The position numbers and the translations under genes are program-made. Shown piece by piece: positions 1 through 13,200 of a DNA stretch of 64,000 nt. Each line of letters opens with the position of its first letter. Positions within the stretch are counted from its first letter, which is position 1. This DNA comes from Neckera pumila (taxonomy: Eukaryota > Streptophyta > Bryopsida > Hypnales > Neckeraceae): assembly GCA_963969595.1 (NCBI GenBank), contig OZ018409.1, positions 34,485,282 to 34,549,281 on the forward strand. The letters are read 5' to 3'. The notes beneath the pieces were generated by a model. It was not told the origin of the DNA. It did not search any database and saw only the letters and a program-made list of their open reading frames with translations.

Positions 1-942
1 TTTTGGAATTTTATAACAAAATTTTAATGTAGATTATTTAGTATTACCATAGAATCTTTTTGTCTTTTTTATTGAAAACGTATATAAATATTTTTAGAAT
101 GCAATTGAAATCAAAATTTATATTGAATATTTGTTAACATTATTGGATCAAGATTACAATAGTACAAGTTAAAATATGGTGCATTTTGTGTGGAAGTATT
201 TTTTTTAATCTTGGTGTTTCTATTAATAATAAGAACTTGCAATCTTTTTGAATCATGGCAAACAAAAAATTTGATGTTTATAATTCAATGTTTATAATTT
301 AAATTCAGTGTTGTAGAAATTTAACAAAAATATCAAAATATATAATATGATTTCAAATATATTTTCAGATTTGGTTTTATTTTAAATTAAAAAAGCACTT
401 TACATCAAGTTGTCTACTTTGGCTTAAATTATCTTATAACTTTAAGAGATTTAGCTTATCAATCTTGTTTTATTTTAAATTTTAAATTAAAAAACTACAA
501 TGATATACTAGTAGAAAACGCAAGAATTTTAATAAATTTATGTTATTTGGACACATTGTCCATGTCACTATTTTATTGATTTCAACATAAACTTGTTAAT
601 TTTAACAGATTTTTGTTGAAATCAGCAAAATAGTGACCGGAACAATGCGTCCAAATCAACATAAATCTGTCAAAAATTTTGCATTTTCTACTAATGATAA
701 AATGAATCTCATCTAACATGTGACATGTGATCTATTGAATTATTTAAATACTTAACTACAAAATTTATAAGATTACTAACAAAATATTTGGACATAGCTT
801 ATCTATAATTCACATTTTATAATGCTATGGTATAGATTAATAGGTTGATATATTTCCAAGTTTAAAACTACAAGGAAAAAACCCTCTTCAAAATATAAAA
901 CCTAATTACTTATAATTTTTTACATTGCAAAATATGAATTAC
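1..942 (-). other. Intron following exon 28 (runs off the window)
   Basis: Very AT-rich. It holds a foldback element (507-696). I see no reading of the expected next dynein exon on the minus strand and no other gene. Confidence 0.7.
507..696. mobile_element. Foldback (inverted-repeat) element
   Basis: Two arms of about 85 bases mirror each other around a short AT-rich centre near 590-612. Left arm phrases TTTGGACACATTG, GTCACTATTTT and TTGATTTCAACA recur in reverse complement on the right with few changes, and the outer ends read CTAGTAGAAAA and TTTTCTACTAA. This is consistent with a small foldback MITE. No coding capacity. The superfamily is not identified. Confidence 0.7.
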
Positions 943-1249
943 CTGCAATTTTGTACAATTCTTTTAAATCTTCTCGAAACTCAGCATTTCCATAACCTTT
1001 CGTAAGTTCTATTTGAAAACAACGATATTCAGCAAGAAAGCACCCGTAACGCGTAAGACTTTGTTTTCCTGATCCACCGACTCCAACCAACATTGCATTT
1101 CCTCGAGGTTGACGTAATATACGTGCAATGCGTGAAATATGGTCAATTGCATCTTTAAAGAAGACCAACCTCATGACATTTGTTGTTGTCATATTATAGT
1201 CTTCTAAATAATCTTTCAATAGTTGTGGAATTTTTCCATAATCTAATAC
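943..1249 (-). CDS. Dynein exon 28, AAA4 Walker A (gene continues off the left edge)
   Basis: Residues 1909-2010 plus one base. Acceptor TTTAG|GTAT and donor G|GTAATT. Shows [20 protein letters not shown], then [20 protein letters not shown] with the AAA4 P-loop at 1964-1972, and [13 protein letters not shown]. The next exon, which should carry the AAA4 Walker B, is not in bases 1-942 as far as I can see. Confidence 0.98.
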
Positions 1250-4200
1250 CTAAATTTATAGATTACAATGCCATTGAGAATATCAAGTTTCTAGTATAAT
1301 TTAAATTAGAAGCTATTTGTATAAAAAATGTTTGATATTCAAACATATGTAATTAAATATAATAATATTTATGTATAAATTATATATAATTCTTATTTTC
1401 ATGGTAGCCATTTGAAAATAAAATACATATGCATTTAATGAGTATATAAATTGCCAAAAATATTGGAAATAATAGCATAGAAATTATAATTGAATTTAAT
1501 TATATTAAATTTATAATTTTAATGAACGTAAATGAATAAAATTTTGTTTTTAAAATTTGATAAATCACAAAGGTTTTGATTTCTAAAAAATTGTCTTTTC
1601 TTAAAGTAACCTGCTCATATCGTCGTTCTTCTCTTGCATAACCTGGTCGCAAATAATCTCCAAACATAATAATTTGATTCTCAAAAACATCTTGATGACT
1701 AGATGTTTCTTCCATACTTCTTTTCAGAAGTTCATGTAAAATATTTATAAAACATGTTTTATCAATTTGATCAATCAATCGATCATAGAAAACACGCATA
1801 CTTTCATGGATCCAAAGCAATTTCAGTTGTTTTTTGGTACCACAATCTACAGCTCTTACCATTAGAATTCCCTGTACGATAACCATTTCAAAAAATTTGA
1901 ATTATTAAATTAATGACAAAAAATATATAAATATAATAAAATAATTCATTGTAGACACTCTTGCTTTATTTTTAATTTCATGAATAGCTCTCAACACTAA
2001 ATATATACATTTGAAGTCTTCATAGAAGAACAAGCTACCTCATGAGTTCAAATCGTAAGAGAAAACAAGATGAATGATTAAGATTCTAATCTCCTAATAA
2101 ATACAAATAATACAATCTCTTTTCATCTAAAATTTGTATGTTTGAATGATTCATATATTTGATTTTGTTAATGGTGTAGAGAATTATATAGTGTTTGTAT
2201 AACTCTGATGTGTACTTTTAACTCACAAGGTTCTGATTTAAATCCAAAAATTAAATGCATACAAGTCTAACTTGATAGTCCATTCAAAGTATTCTTTTTT
2301 GTATTAGATTTTAATAAGTCTAGTTTCTATTTCATCTGAAAAAATATTTAAAAAAAAAAACTGCAATTATTGCAAATGCATTCTCTTTGTGTTAGAATTC
2401 AAATGACAAGATATTTTATGTTTTTCATTTGTATTTTATACTTTACATTTATTCTTATTTTTAAAATTAAAATTAAAATTAAAATATATCATGTTTTATT
2501 TTAACCTTCATTTTTGATAAATTTCACAAATTATTCTGAAATCTATTAAAATTAATATAAATGATTTATATATTAGAATCATGTAGGGATTTCAAGAAAC
2601 TTAGTGTTTTAAAAAAAAAATTCTAGACTTTCAATTCAATTTTCCAACATATAGAATAATCACTCCAAGAGAATGGGATGTTTTAAGTGAGTTTTTAAGT
2701 AATGACCTTTAAGGCAATTTTTAGCAAAATTTTACTAGAAATACGTGTGTTCCTAGTAAAATTTTGCGAAAAATCGCTTCAGTTGTCATAATTAAAAACC
2801 TTATGTCTAGGACTATACTTTAAAACTCACTTCAAACACTCCATTCTTTAATGGATATGGAAAAAAATTCAATAGTTTTACTCTTTACAATAGAAATGGT
2901 AGTTTTCAGTGGTAGATGAAAAAAAGGCTTTTGTCTTTTGGATTAAAATTGAGGTTTTAGTTCCACCTTTGCAATTAAAAGCCATAGAAAGGAGTCAGTA
3001 CTTAACAACATTTAACATTCAAAAAACCTTAGTTTAAATTTTTTTTTTTTAATAATTAATAATTAACCTTTAAAATAGAATTCTTTTTTTTCCATACTAT
3101 TGACTTCAACAAACTACCATACACAATCTACCAATTTATGTGGTATAATTCTTCACATTCCAATTAAGGTTGTCTTATCGGACATATTGTGAGGTTTTGG
3201 TGTTGCATTGGATGTCTAACATTGTGTATTGCAGTTGTTTGGAGACGTCTATTAGCCCATTTGCTATCTAATAAGGTCATCAATGCCAGCTAAAATAATT
3301 TAAAATCTCAATATAATTATAAACCTAAATTTAAAGTGTCATATATGTTCATCAAATTGAGACACCTTACTGAAATGATAAAAATATCAAAATCATAAAT
3401 GGGGGGTAACTTATTTGAAAGTCAACCTTAAAATTGACTATATTGGATGTCATAAGGATATTTTCATATACATAACGAATAGCAAATGAAATTCAAATTC
3501 CAAATTTTAAAAAAAAATTATGAATAATAAAAAAATCAAATTTAGTATAAATTGTACTATAGAGCGGATGATTGAAAGAATTGTTGATAATGTTAGAATG
3601 ACCTTTAGTAGAGATTTCCATGTTTGTAATTTTATGAGCTTTGAATCTATCTGACAATAAATTACTCAAAAATCAAATCATTTCAACTCGTTAGTAATTG
3701 CAAGATCTTGGCATGCCATAGTATAAATTTAGAAATCATTTTGTACTATTGACAAGTGCTTAGCAATTCTGAGTGAAGCCTCTACATTTAAAATAGAAGT
3801 AATTGGGTGCTTTAAACCTTGGTTTTGAAATTGATATATGAGTAACTATCAATGGCCTCGACCACTTCAAGTAGACTGCAATAAAACTACACAGTTCTTT
3901 AAATATAGCCTCAATTTTCCCCAGCTTGTTATGTGAGGGCCAAGAAATTTCAAAGCGTAGCATGTTGTTAATTGTATGCACTACTTCTTGAAGAACCATC
4001 AACACCATACTCTTTCCTACCACAAACATCTCAATGCAAATGGCGAGGCAGACAATTGATCCTTCGCAGCAAACAAGGCAATTGTATACTCCAAGTCATT
4101 CCTACTAACTTACAATACACGTCCTCCCATAAATGCCATAGAGTAGAAGATTGATCTTTTGAACCTAATCCTAAACTGCGTACTCTAAGGCAACTCTATA

Positions 4201-7200
4201 AAGAGTGTGTTTTTATTGAGGCATTGGACCTCCCAAATTTGGATGGACAATCAATTTCATTGCAAAATTCTCATTGCTTGTAACTATGTCTGGCAGGCCC
4301 TCTAGGCTCCGGTTTGCATAAAGAAGAAATGTAGATCTGAAGGACCTTGAAGGTTGATTGGACCCTCCTATTTTGCAGAAGGGAACAATTTTTGCTACGG
4401 GTATTGGTAAGCTTGATCACAATAATAATGAAGGTTTACATCTTGAATTATCAGGGCATCCTACTAGAAGTAACCGGGCACAAGGAAAAGAGAATGAGTT
4501 CCAAATCTGAATAGTGGTTCTAATTTGGCTGCGGAGAGGCCAAAAAGCCCACCATAATTTCTCATATAAAAAAATATAGGATTTACAAAACTGCTATAAG
4601 AGATGTGAATTCATCTCTTAAAAATAAAAATAAAGCATTTCAAATGTTGGAACTATTCATTTTGCAAATACAATAATAATTTGTAGGCTCACATTGAGTT
4701 TCTTTCAAATTCAAAAATTAGATTGTGACTTATTAAGTGAGTATAGTTGAGGTCCCCAATGGAGCACCACATTGATGTTAAACTTGATCACAAGCGTGTG
4801 TTCAAGAAAGAAATGGTAAGCTTAACAATTAATTCATTATCTTAGAAATGTAAAAAGCCTTACTACAGGAGCTGCTTCATTTTTATGCCTCTAACTTTGG
4901 GCCGCCTAAGGTGCAATGGAAAGCACCAATTCAACTATTCACCTCCTGTCCAGCTTCCAGGTGCCCTCTAGCAACTAGACATCTAGGCCTTCAGTAGAGA
5001 CCGACTCTAACTAACAATACGCGTTTTCCTACAAATGCCACTAGGCAGACAATGGATCCTTCACACCAAACAAGGCAACCCGACCAACTTACAATGTGTA
5101 TTCTTTTACAAATGCTACAGAATGGACCGTTGATCCTTCATAAGAAAGAAAGAAAGTTATGCATACCCAAAAACGTCATTCATTCCTATAGAAGAGCAAC
5201 ATCTACAACAAGTGGTTGACTCACACCAAACCAAATGCACAAAGTTAGGGTCTCTTTCCAAATTTCGGGACGGAAAAGGGGTCAACAAGTACCACGAACT
5301 ACATTTGTAGATTATTAACATGCAACTCTCAATGCAATTGTTCTATGTGGAACAATGTAGAATCCACAAGTAGGAAATCCACACAAATAGACACGTGATT
5401 TATTAGTGGAGTTCAAATAAATAATGAACTCCACTAATGAACAAGTGAAATAAAAAGAATCTAGACTAAATGCAGAAAGGGAAAGGGACTCTAATAGGCT
5501 AAACAATTGGGTTCTCCTAAATCTAACAACCTTACTAAACAAATCAAAGCCCTTTCAAACTTATTGAGCTCATGAAGTAGCCTAACTAGGGATTTCAACA
5601 ATGCATCATGTCTAGACATCCATTAGACCAACAAATCGTCAGGATCTAACCTCAACATCCGTCCAGATCAAATATTCCGTATCAGATTTGTCTAATGGGG
5701 TATTTTAGTTACCATGGCCGATAAATGGGATGACAGCACTCACAATTTGGAAGGACAAAGTTTGTCGCTCAAACTCCAGAGATGGACTCTGTAGATGGTT
5801 TAGGAAAACAAACTATGTGTACAATTTATGCGGATGGACTGTGTAGAAGGCTCGCGTGGGCAAATTATGTGTACGGTTTATGCAGACAGATATATAGATG
5901 GACCTCAAACGGACGCTCTAGATGGGTGTGAGGATGGAGTGTCCATGTGGACAAACTCTTTGGACGGTCCTAATTAACTAAACTAATAGATGGTCTTGAT
6001 GGTCCCTTTAAGACGGACAGACTATATACAATTTTTGGAAAAATCTATGCAAACTAGACAATCTAAATGGACACCTGCCATTAGGAAAAATTTGACCCCT
6101 GCAAAGAGCCGTTAACTTTTGATTTTCAACCCCCCCGCGGTGCAAGTATAGAAAAAAAAATTATTTTATTTTTTATATTTTGATATGCTGACGTGTACTG
6201 ACGTGGCACTACTAGTGCCACGACAATATGTCACCAATTTCCTCCCTAATTGCACCAAGGGGGTGCAAAACTTGCAGCCTTCTTCAAGGCTAAAATTTCT
6301 CCTAATGAATTTAGAATCCTTGTAATGGGACCCAAAATTCACAATTCATAAAAGGCCTTTTGAAACACCTCATATATAATGCAAATACTTGAACACATTG
6401 GACCTTAGAAAATACAAAAGGGGTTAGATTATTGAGGGTTTAGGGTTTAGGATCAAACTCGAGACAAAGTTGCAATATGAAAAAATGAAAAATAACACAA
6501 ATCCAATATATCAAAATTTGCATATATTTAAAGGAAAAACAAAAAATAGCACACATCAAAAATGTTAAAATTTGCATTTATTTCAAAGAAACATTTGGAC
6601 ATACAAAGAGGTTATCAAAAAAGAGAATATACACTATGTACAACTCTTGAACTACCTATATCCTACATGATGGCTAATCTAATATAATAATGTTGCTTCC
6701 ACTTTTTCTACCACCTCCAGCATTGGTAACTATGTCATGAGGTATAAAGCGTCTTGGATGTCTTTTGAATTCAAAATCAAGTTCAATGATGCTGCAGGGT
6801 GGTTGCAAAAAAAGACCAACCCGTTTTTGTAGCGTTCTCTACAATACTCATGATTTTTTCAGGAGTACTTTATAATTAGAAAATCAATTTTAAAAAAATG
6901 TGAAAAATATGTTTAGTGTATAAACCTTTAAGAAGAAGGTACCTTAGGAAGGAAAAGCATAGAAAAAAAATTTGAATAGGAGAACTAGAAAACTGCAAAA
7001 TCTCATGAAAATAGATATTTTCACATTTTAATTTGTAGAAAATAGGAAAAGAAAATTTTAAGGAAACAAAAATGTTAAGGAAACAAAAAATTTCCATTTG
7101 GAAAGAGTTGATGGTGATGAGATTTCACCAAAAGAATGATCTTAAAACCATCTTCAATGTTTAGAAATGCGCGCATAAGAGAGCCCTGTTTGCACACATG

Positions 7201-10200
7201 TAGAGGATACAAAATAAAATATTTTTAAATTTGCTTAGGTAGAAACTTGAATTTATACTATGGAAATAGACCATAGCACTTTCAGCTCTAGATCATTAAT
7301 TTTGGGTACTCCCTAGTACAAAAAATTCCTAAATCCCAAAGTGTGACAAATTAGGGAAATTAGAAATTAATTATAAAACTTTTTATTTTATTTTTAAATA
7401 TAGGTCTCTTCACTATCAAGGAGCCTTCTTTAAATAAAAAATCAAACACATTGGCTTGAAGCTCCAAAAATTATGGCCTATGACAACTCTGGCACATCAA
7501 GTGTGACACAAAATAGTACCGGTCTTTCTTGCATCCACCCCGTGGGCTATATTTTCTCTCAAAAAAAATTTGCACCCCTTCTTTGGATTGCAAATCCTTC
7601 AGAATGCCGAGGGGACTTTATCATATTTTGCTATAAGTAAGTAACCATAAATGCCACTTAGTTCTATCATCTCATGGAATGACACCTCATGTTCAAAGCA
7701 AATTGGTTGTCCAAGGTGTCAAGCAAAACCGACTTGCACCCATGCTGATCCAAAGAAGACATTGAACATTGTTTGGGTGTAGTGCTCCCAAAATAACATC
7801 AAGGTGGAAGTTCCAGTGACCATAAAGAAGGCGTGCCAAAATATTTCGCCCCTACAACTTGTGGCCTAGATGAATGCTTCCGCCATACTTCATTATCTGT
7901 TTGTTGTTCTTAAAATTCACTCTATCCATGCTTTGTGTAGGAAGATCCAATTGAGAGTGATTCCACCTCTACAACCAAACCATATCCTTCCTCTATTCTT
8001 GATGTTAATTTATGCCATGCAAATTCTTTGTTGTATTCATAATGCTCAAACATATGGTTTTGCAGGCCAAACATTTGGTATAGGCGTCAATAAAAGGGAG
8101 ATCTACAGTGTAGGCATCTTTTTCTTTCCACCATTGCGGATGGAACAAATGGAGACATGTACCCAAATTCCATCCACTTTTTTGATCCAAATGGATTATA
8201 GCAGAGGCAACAAGACAATCATTCCATCTTTGACAAATTTGGGCATGTCTAACCATACAAGTAGAAATAGGCCTAGACTATCACTTGGACCTTGGTATCC
8301 ATGCCTTATACTTTCATATTTGAATTCCAAGATTGGATCTATGTTCCAATCAATGCTTTTCTTGTCATTGATTTTAAGTGAACCATCTTAAATCAATCCA
8401 TCAAGTAGTAACCATGACGTCATGCCAAAATAAGTCCTTCTTTGTCCCCAAATTCTGGAGCTATCTTCCTAATCTCACATTGCATTTTCTCCAATTCATT
8501 CTCAGATAAAATGCAAACCAACTTCATGTTGCTCAATAAGGACTTCATATATTCAACTTTGCAATTAGTTGGGCTATTTCTACTTCTGAGTTCTCATTCC
8601 AGGAATACAAATTGTTGTAGTTGTTCTTGGCGCTAGGTAGTTTGGTCATTATGATCACCAAATTTTGTATCTCCAACTCGGCTTGCTTTGCATGTGCTTG
8701 CATGGCATTGAACTTGGCAAGGTCAACAATTTCTTCATTCCATGAGGAAGACTCTATTATAGCAATTGCAATAGGTGGATGAACCCTCAATATTCTAATC
8801 TTGTCTTTGAATGTCTCAATAGAAAATGGTGGTGATGGAGAGGTGGTATTTAGTGTCTTTTCTGTAGATTGTTTGTTCTAAGAGTTCCACAAGGGAAAAA
8901 ACTACAAGTTTAATCATCCAAAACATCATTGTATTCATTAAGCAAGAAATAGAAAAATTGGGTGGTGGACTTGGGCTTCACTTAGTAACCAAGGTCTTCA
9001 TCCAAGAAAAAGATGTTGTATGAGCGAAAACTATAGAGTGCAACTTGCATTATTGACTTCATGGTAACAGTGGATTCATGTGCATCAAGTACCCTTAGTG
9101 AAACATTTCCATTGTCCTCTTTACAATCCTCAGTAGTCAGCAATTCTACTAGTCGGTTCTTATTGAGCAACAACAAGAGGAAAACAGCAGTGAGCAACAT
9201 GAAATTTGCAAATTTAGTGAAAAATCCATAGTTGTCGCAAAACTAAACACATTCACAAAAATTAGTCAATATTATCCATCATGTGCTCACCATTGACACT
9301 TTTTGTTCTTTTGGAAGAATAACCACAATAGTTAAACCCTAAAAAATGGACGACAACAAGATGAACGACAAAAAAATTCTACACTTCAAGCTACTATGTC
9401 CTTACCTCTTACTATTCCAAAACGCTAACATTGAACAAGAAGCTAGTGTAGAATGAAAATAGAAATATATGGCCACAAGTAGAAAAAAAAGGTTGATGGT
9501 TAGAGATGTCACTAAAAAGAGCACATCATTGTGGAGAAGGCATCACTTGATACAACAACATATGTTCATGGGAATATGACAGCCCTTTGCCAATCCACTT
9601 GCAAGGAAAAAAGAAGTGGATAATAAGTATTACAACAACAATTCACTTTTACTAACGATGATCCTAAAGGCCTAAATCCTAGAGCATCAACGCTGTGACA
9701 CTTTCAGTCTTGTCATGTCAACGGTCATTGTTGCCCAATCCTACATACATATCTAAGACATTGCATCAAAAATTTAGTTCCAACAATGGCAAAATGAAAG
9801 TGCTAATCATTGAACATTGCTCAATTGTAGAACCATATTTACTATGTTGTCATTCTTTGAATTGCACTAATCTAGCATGTAAGCAAAATATACCTACTTT
9901 ACCACCCAATTCTAGACAGGTCACCATCAACCAAGATTGTTCACCTTGCAAAATTTGGATTGCGAAATCCAAGCACTACGGATGCAACATCTACCAAACA
10001 TAATATACATTGCGTACAAAGACAAACAAACATTCAAACCTTGTGCTCATCTTCCATACATTAGTTTAGCACCATTGAAATTTTTTGAAACAAGGGCATT
10101 TGCAGTGCTAAAGCATAGGGCCAACAATTAGGGCCAACGACAACATTAGCCACAGCGGGGCCTATCCATATTCCTTATCTCTAATACCCAACATTGTGTG

Positions 10201-13200
10201 TGACAGCGTGCCTTGATTTCACCTCTTTCATTAGTCCTATTATTCCAGAATACTAGTTTACAAAGTCATGTCTAAATAGAAAGGGCAGTAGTTCACCCTG
10301 AAATTACACCACAATTTTTGAAATAGTGTGCTCCAAATAAATATGCCTAATTTGGACAATTTGCTTTTTAGACTTACTTTCATGATTAGGACCCGCTCCT
10401 TGCTAACACCATGTGCGGACATACCATAATCCAGATACTTGAACTTATAAGGACAACACTTTTTAAAGGGATTACCCAATTTTTTTATTGTCTTATAGCT
10501 GGTTAAGTGGCACTAGGGGATTACTATTGATCACTTTAATGTGCAGGTGCATTGTTTTTATGTCTTAAAAAGTATTGAGAAGTGACTAGGAACTAGAAAA
10601 CTATAGCAACCTCATCAGAGTGCAAAGCATGCAATTAGGTTTATAGCTTCGTTAATGTGTAATATTTTTGAAGCTTATAATATGTTTTTTTGCTCCTTGT
10701 GAAGGCAATAACAAGCATATGTGGATTGCAGACACTAGTTGCATTGTCACCTATTTCACATTTTTTGTCTTGTTTGGAGGATGGGCACAAGTGAGGTCTA
10801 CTACTTTTTGAAGCATTTTTGATATTCTTCAAAATTTTGTCATGTGTTATTTTGCAAGCTTAAGTCCTCATATACTTAGAATGGATTGTTTGGCACAAAG
10901 TGACCCATGCATGTAGCAATAGTTGTATATTTGCAATTAACTTGGACAAACCTTGTTCTAGATCAAATTTCTCATTCTTAAAGGCTCAAAGATGACATGG
11001 ATACAAGTTAAATCTAGACCTATTAAAATCCAAGATTTGGTTTCTATATGAATAGACAAAATTGGACCATTCTTTGTTCTAAGGATGTACCAAAAAAAAA
11101 CATTTACTTTTAAAATTTGTTTGGCATTTTTTTATATGCCAAACAAATTAAAAACGTAAATAATATAAATATCGATATCACACAAAATATTAAACATTTA
11201 GTGTTACAAATAGTTCAAAGAATAAAACAATTTGAAGGAGATTTACAAAAAGATTGGCCATCATTTTTGTGGCAATTGCAAATGACATACTAATGGTTTT
11301 GGCAATGGCACAAGACAAACTAATCTTACTATTAAAACTAATAGTTTGTTTGTTTATTTGTGATGTATGTCGAAACTTTAGGGTGATCACCAACCCCATT
11401 GGGCATGCTCAATACAATCAAAAAGCCTTTGGAGAGTGTATATGCTCTAAAGAGAGTTTATGGTGTCTCGACAAATGGGACAAATGTACTGAATTTCCAA
11501 ATTTTAATCTCATGGAAAATTAGAAAATTGAACAAAAAATTAGAAAATCGGTTGCGAAGATCCATCAAGCTATCAGGCTATAGATCACTTTGGCCCCCGT
11601 AATATCAAGTTAAGTCTTTATTTTTATTCATATTTTTTATTTTCTTAAATCCTTGCTGATATTTTGGTTTTACCTTTAAAATTTGTTGTCTACCAATATT
11701 GTCTATTCACCATTATTTTGCTTTTGCTATTAATTTTAAGAAAAAATTGCCAACACTTTTGCTATTTTTATATGCCAAACAAATTTTAAAGAATAATGCA
11801 TAATATAAAAATTGATGAAACAAGTGATGTTAAACATTTATAGTGCAAATAATTTGCTATATTTAAAGGATTGACAATGGGTACGGAAGACATTAAGGAG
11901 AGCTTAGCTATCACATTTGTGGCAATTACAAATGATATACTAATAATGTGGCACTAACAAAGGGTACAGTAATTCATCTTAAGAGAGCTTGAAATTTTTA
12001 TTTTCAATCTATATTGTTTATAAGTGTCTACAATTTGTTACCAAAAAATGATATCTGCATGCATAGATATAAGTAGAAAGGTTGAAATTAAAATAAAGGT
12101 ATCAGTTAGAAATATAATTTATGTCTGGCTTTTTATTTAAATTTAGATGACAAATTATAGAGTAATAAAGTATCAAACTATAGAAATCCTAAAGAATAAT
12201 GATGTAGAAGTTACTAATATTTTAAAGATAAAATATGTATATTAAATTTGAAAAGATAGAATTAATTGATGCACATAAAAGATGATCTCAATTCTACCTT
12301 TTAAAAAATGTGGTGAAGTAAAACACATTTATTCCTTCTATCTTTCTAAATGCCATTGCAATCCAAGAAAAAATATAAATACATTTTTTAAAATTTTTAC
12401 ATTCAAATATCATAAAAAAATCTTCTAAATATCCTTAAATTGAAAAAGAAAAGAAAAAGTACTATGATTGCCAATTTTTTTTACTTTGGCACTAATTTAA
12501 TTTATCATAAGTGTTAATTTCTAAAGAATCTTAAATCAGTCTAAAATTTTAATTCTAGAAATTTTTTTAAGAAAACTTTAGTTGTCACTTTCAAGCAAAA
12601 ATTGTTAGCAATGACTCATAAATTACATTCAATAGATTGATTGTATTGATCAATGCACTAACCATTTTTTACAAGAACATTTTAAACTCAAATATTTAAA
12701 TTACATCTCAAATTAATTTTTACTTGGATATTAATGATTTTCTCATAATTTAATTGATATAGATTTGAATAGTAAAATTCTAACTATGGTGATTTGAATA
12801 AAACTTACTTCATTTGATGAATTATTGACGTTGTTTAGAGGGGTTTATGATTTGAACTGAAAAGTCAAATTTTAGAAGAAATGCATTTACTCTCTTTGAA
12901 CTACAAACTTGACTGTCGAAGAGTTGCAAACAAGATTTTGAAATTGTGGAAAGTTTAGAAAATTTATACAAGACGGAGTGGAATTTGAAAAGATGCAAAC
13001 AATAAAAAATAGACTACAAAGATGGTTGAAGATGGCAAAGGAAATTCATCCTCACTAAAATGTCTAGCATATAGCTTAATGTAGCAGAAAATTTAATTGA
13101 TGAGGTTCATTTGAAGTTGAAGAGCATTTTTTCTAAAAACAATCAAGCTTGTATATAATCTATAAGCACTTTTTAAAATTTCAATCAATTTTGTTAGAAC

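Larger units (their letters stand above)
3100..10600. other. Less AT-rich intronic stretch, probably decayed insertion(s)
   Basis: Base composition looks clearly less AT-rich than the flanks (by eye), with duplicated segments and longer open frames. I do not recognise any protein. The longest open frames are 7870-8391 on the plus strand and a run of about 115 codons on the minus strand, 8545 to about 8890, without a start codon. An old transposon or retroelement insertion is the likeliest source, but no terminal repeats were found. Confidence 0.4.

Noticed and set aside
1..942. A further dynein exon with the AAA4 Walker B
   Set aside because: No minus-strand frame here reads like the expected FLFTDTQ-type segment with splice sites.
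7870..8391. 173-codon open frame on the plus strand
   Set aside because: It is the longest non-dynein frame, but no family is recognised, there is no splice or promoter context, and it overlaps a minus-strand frame of similar quality. Kept only as part of the island finding.
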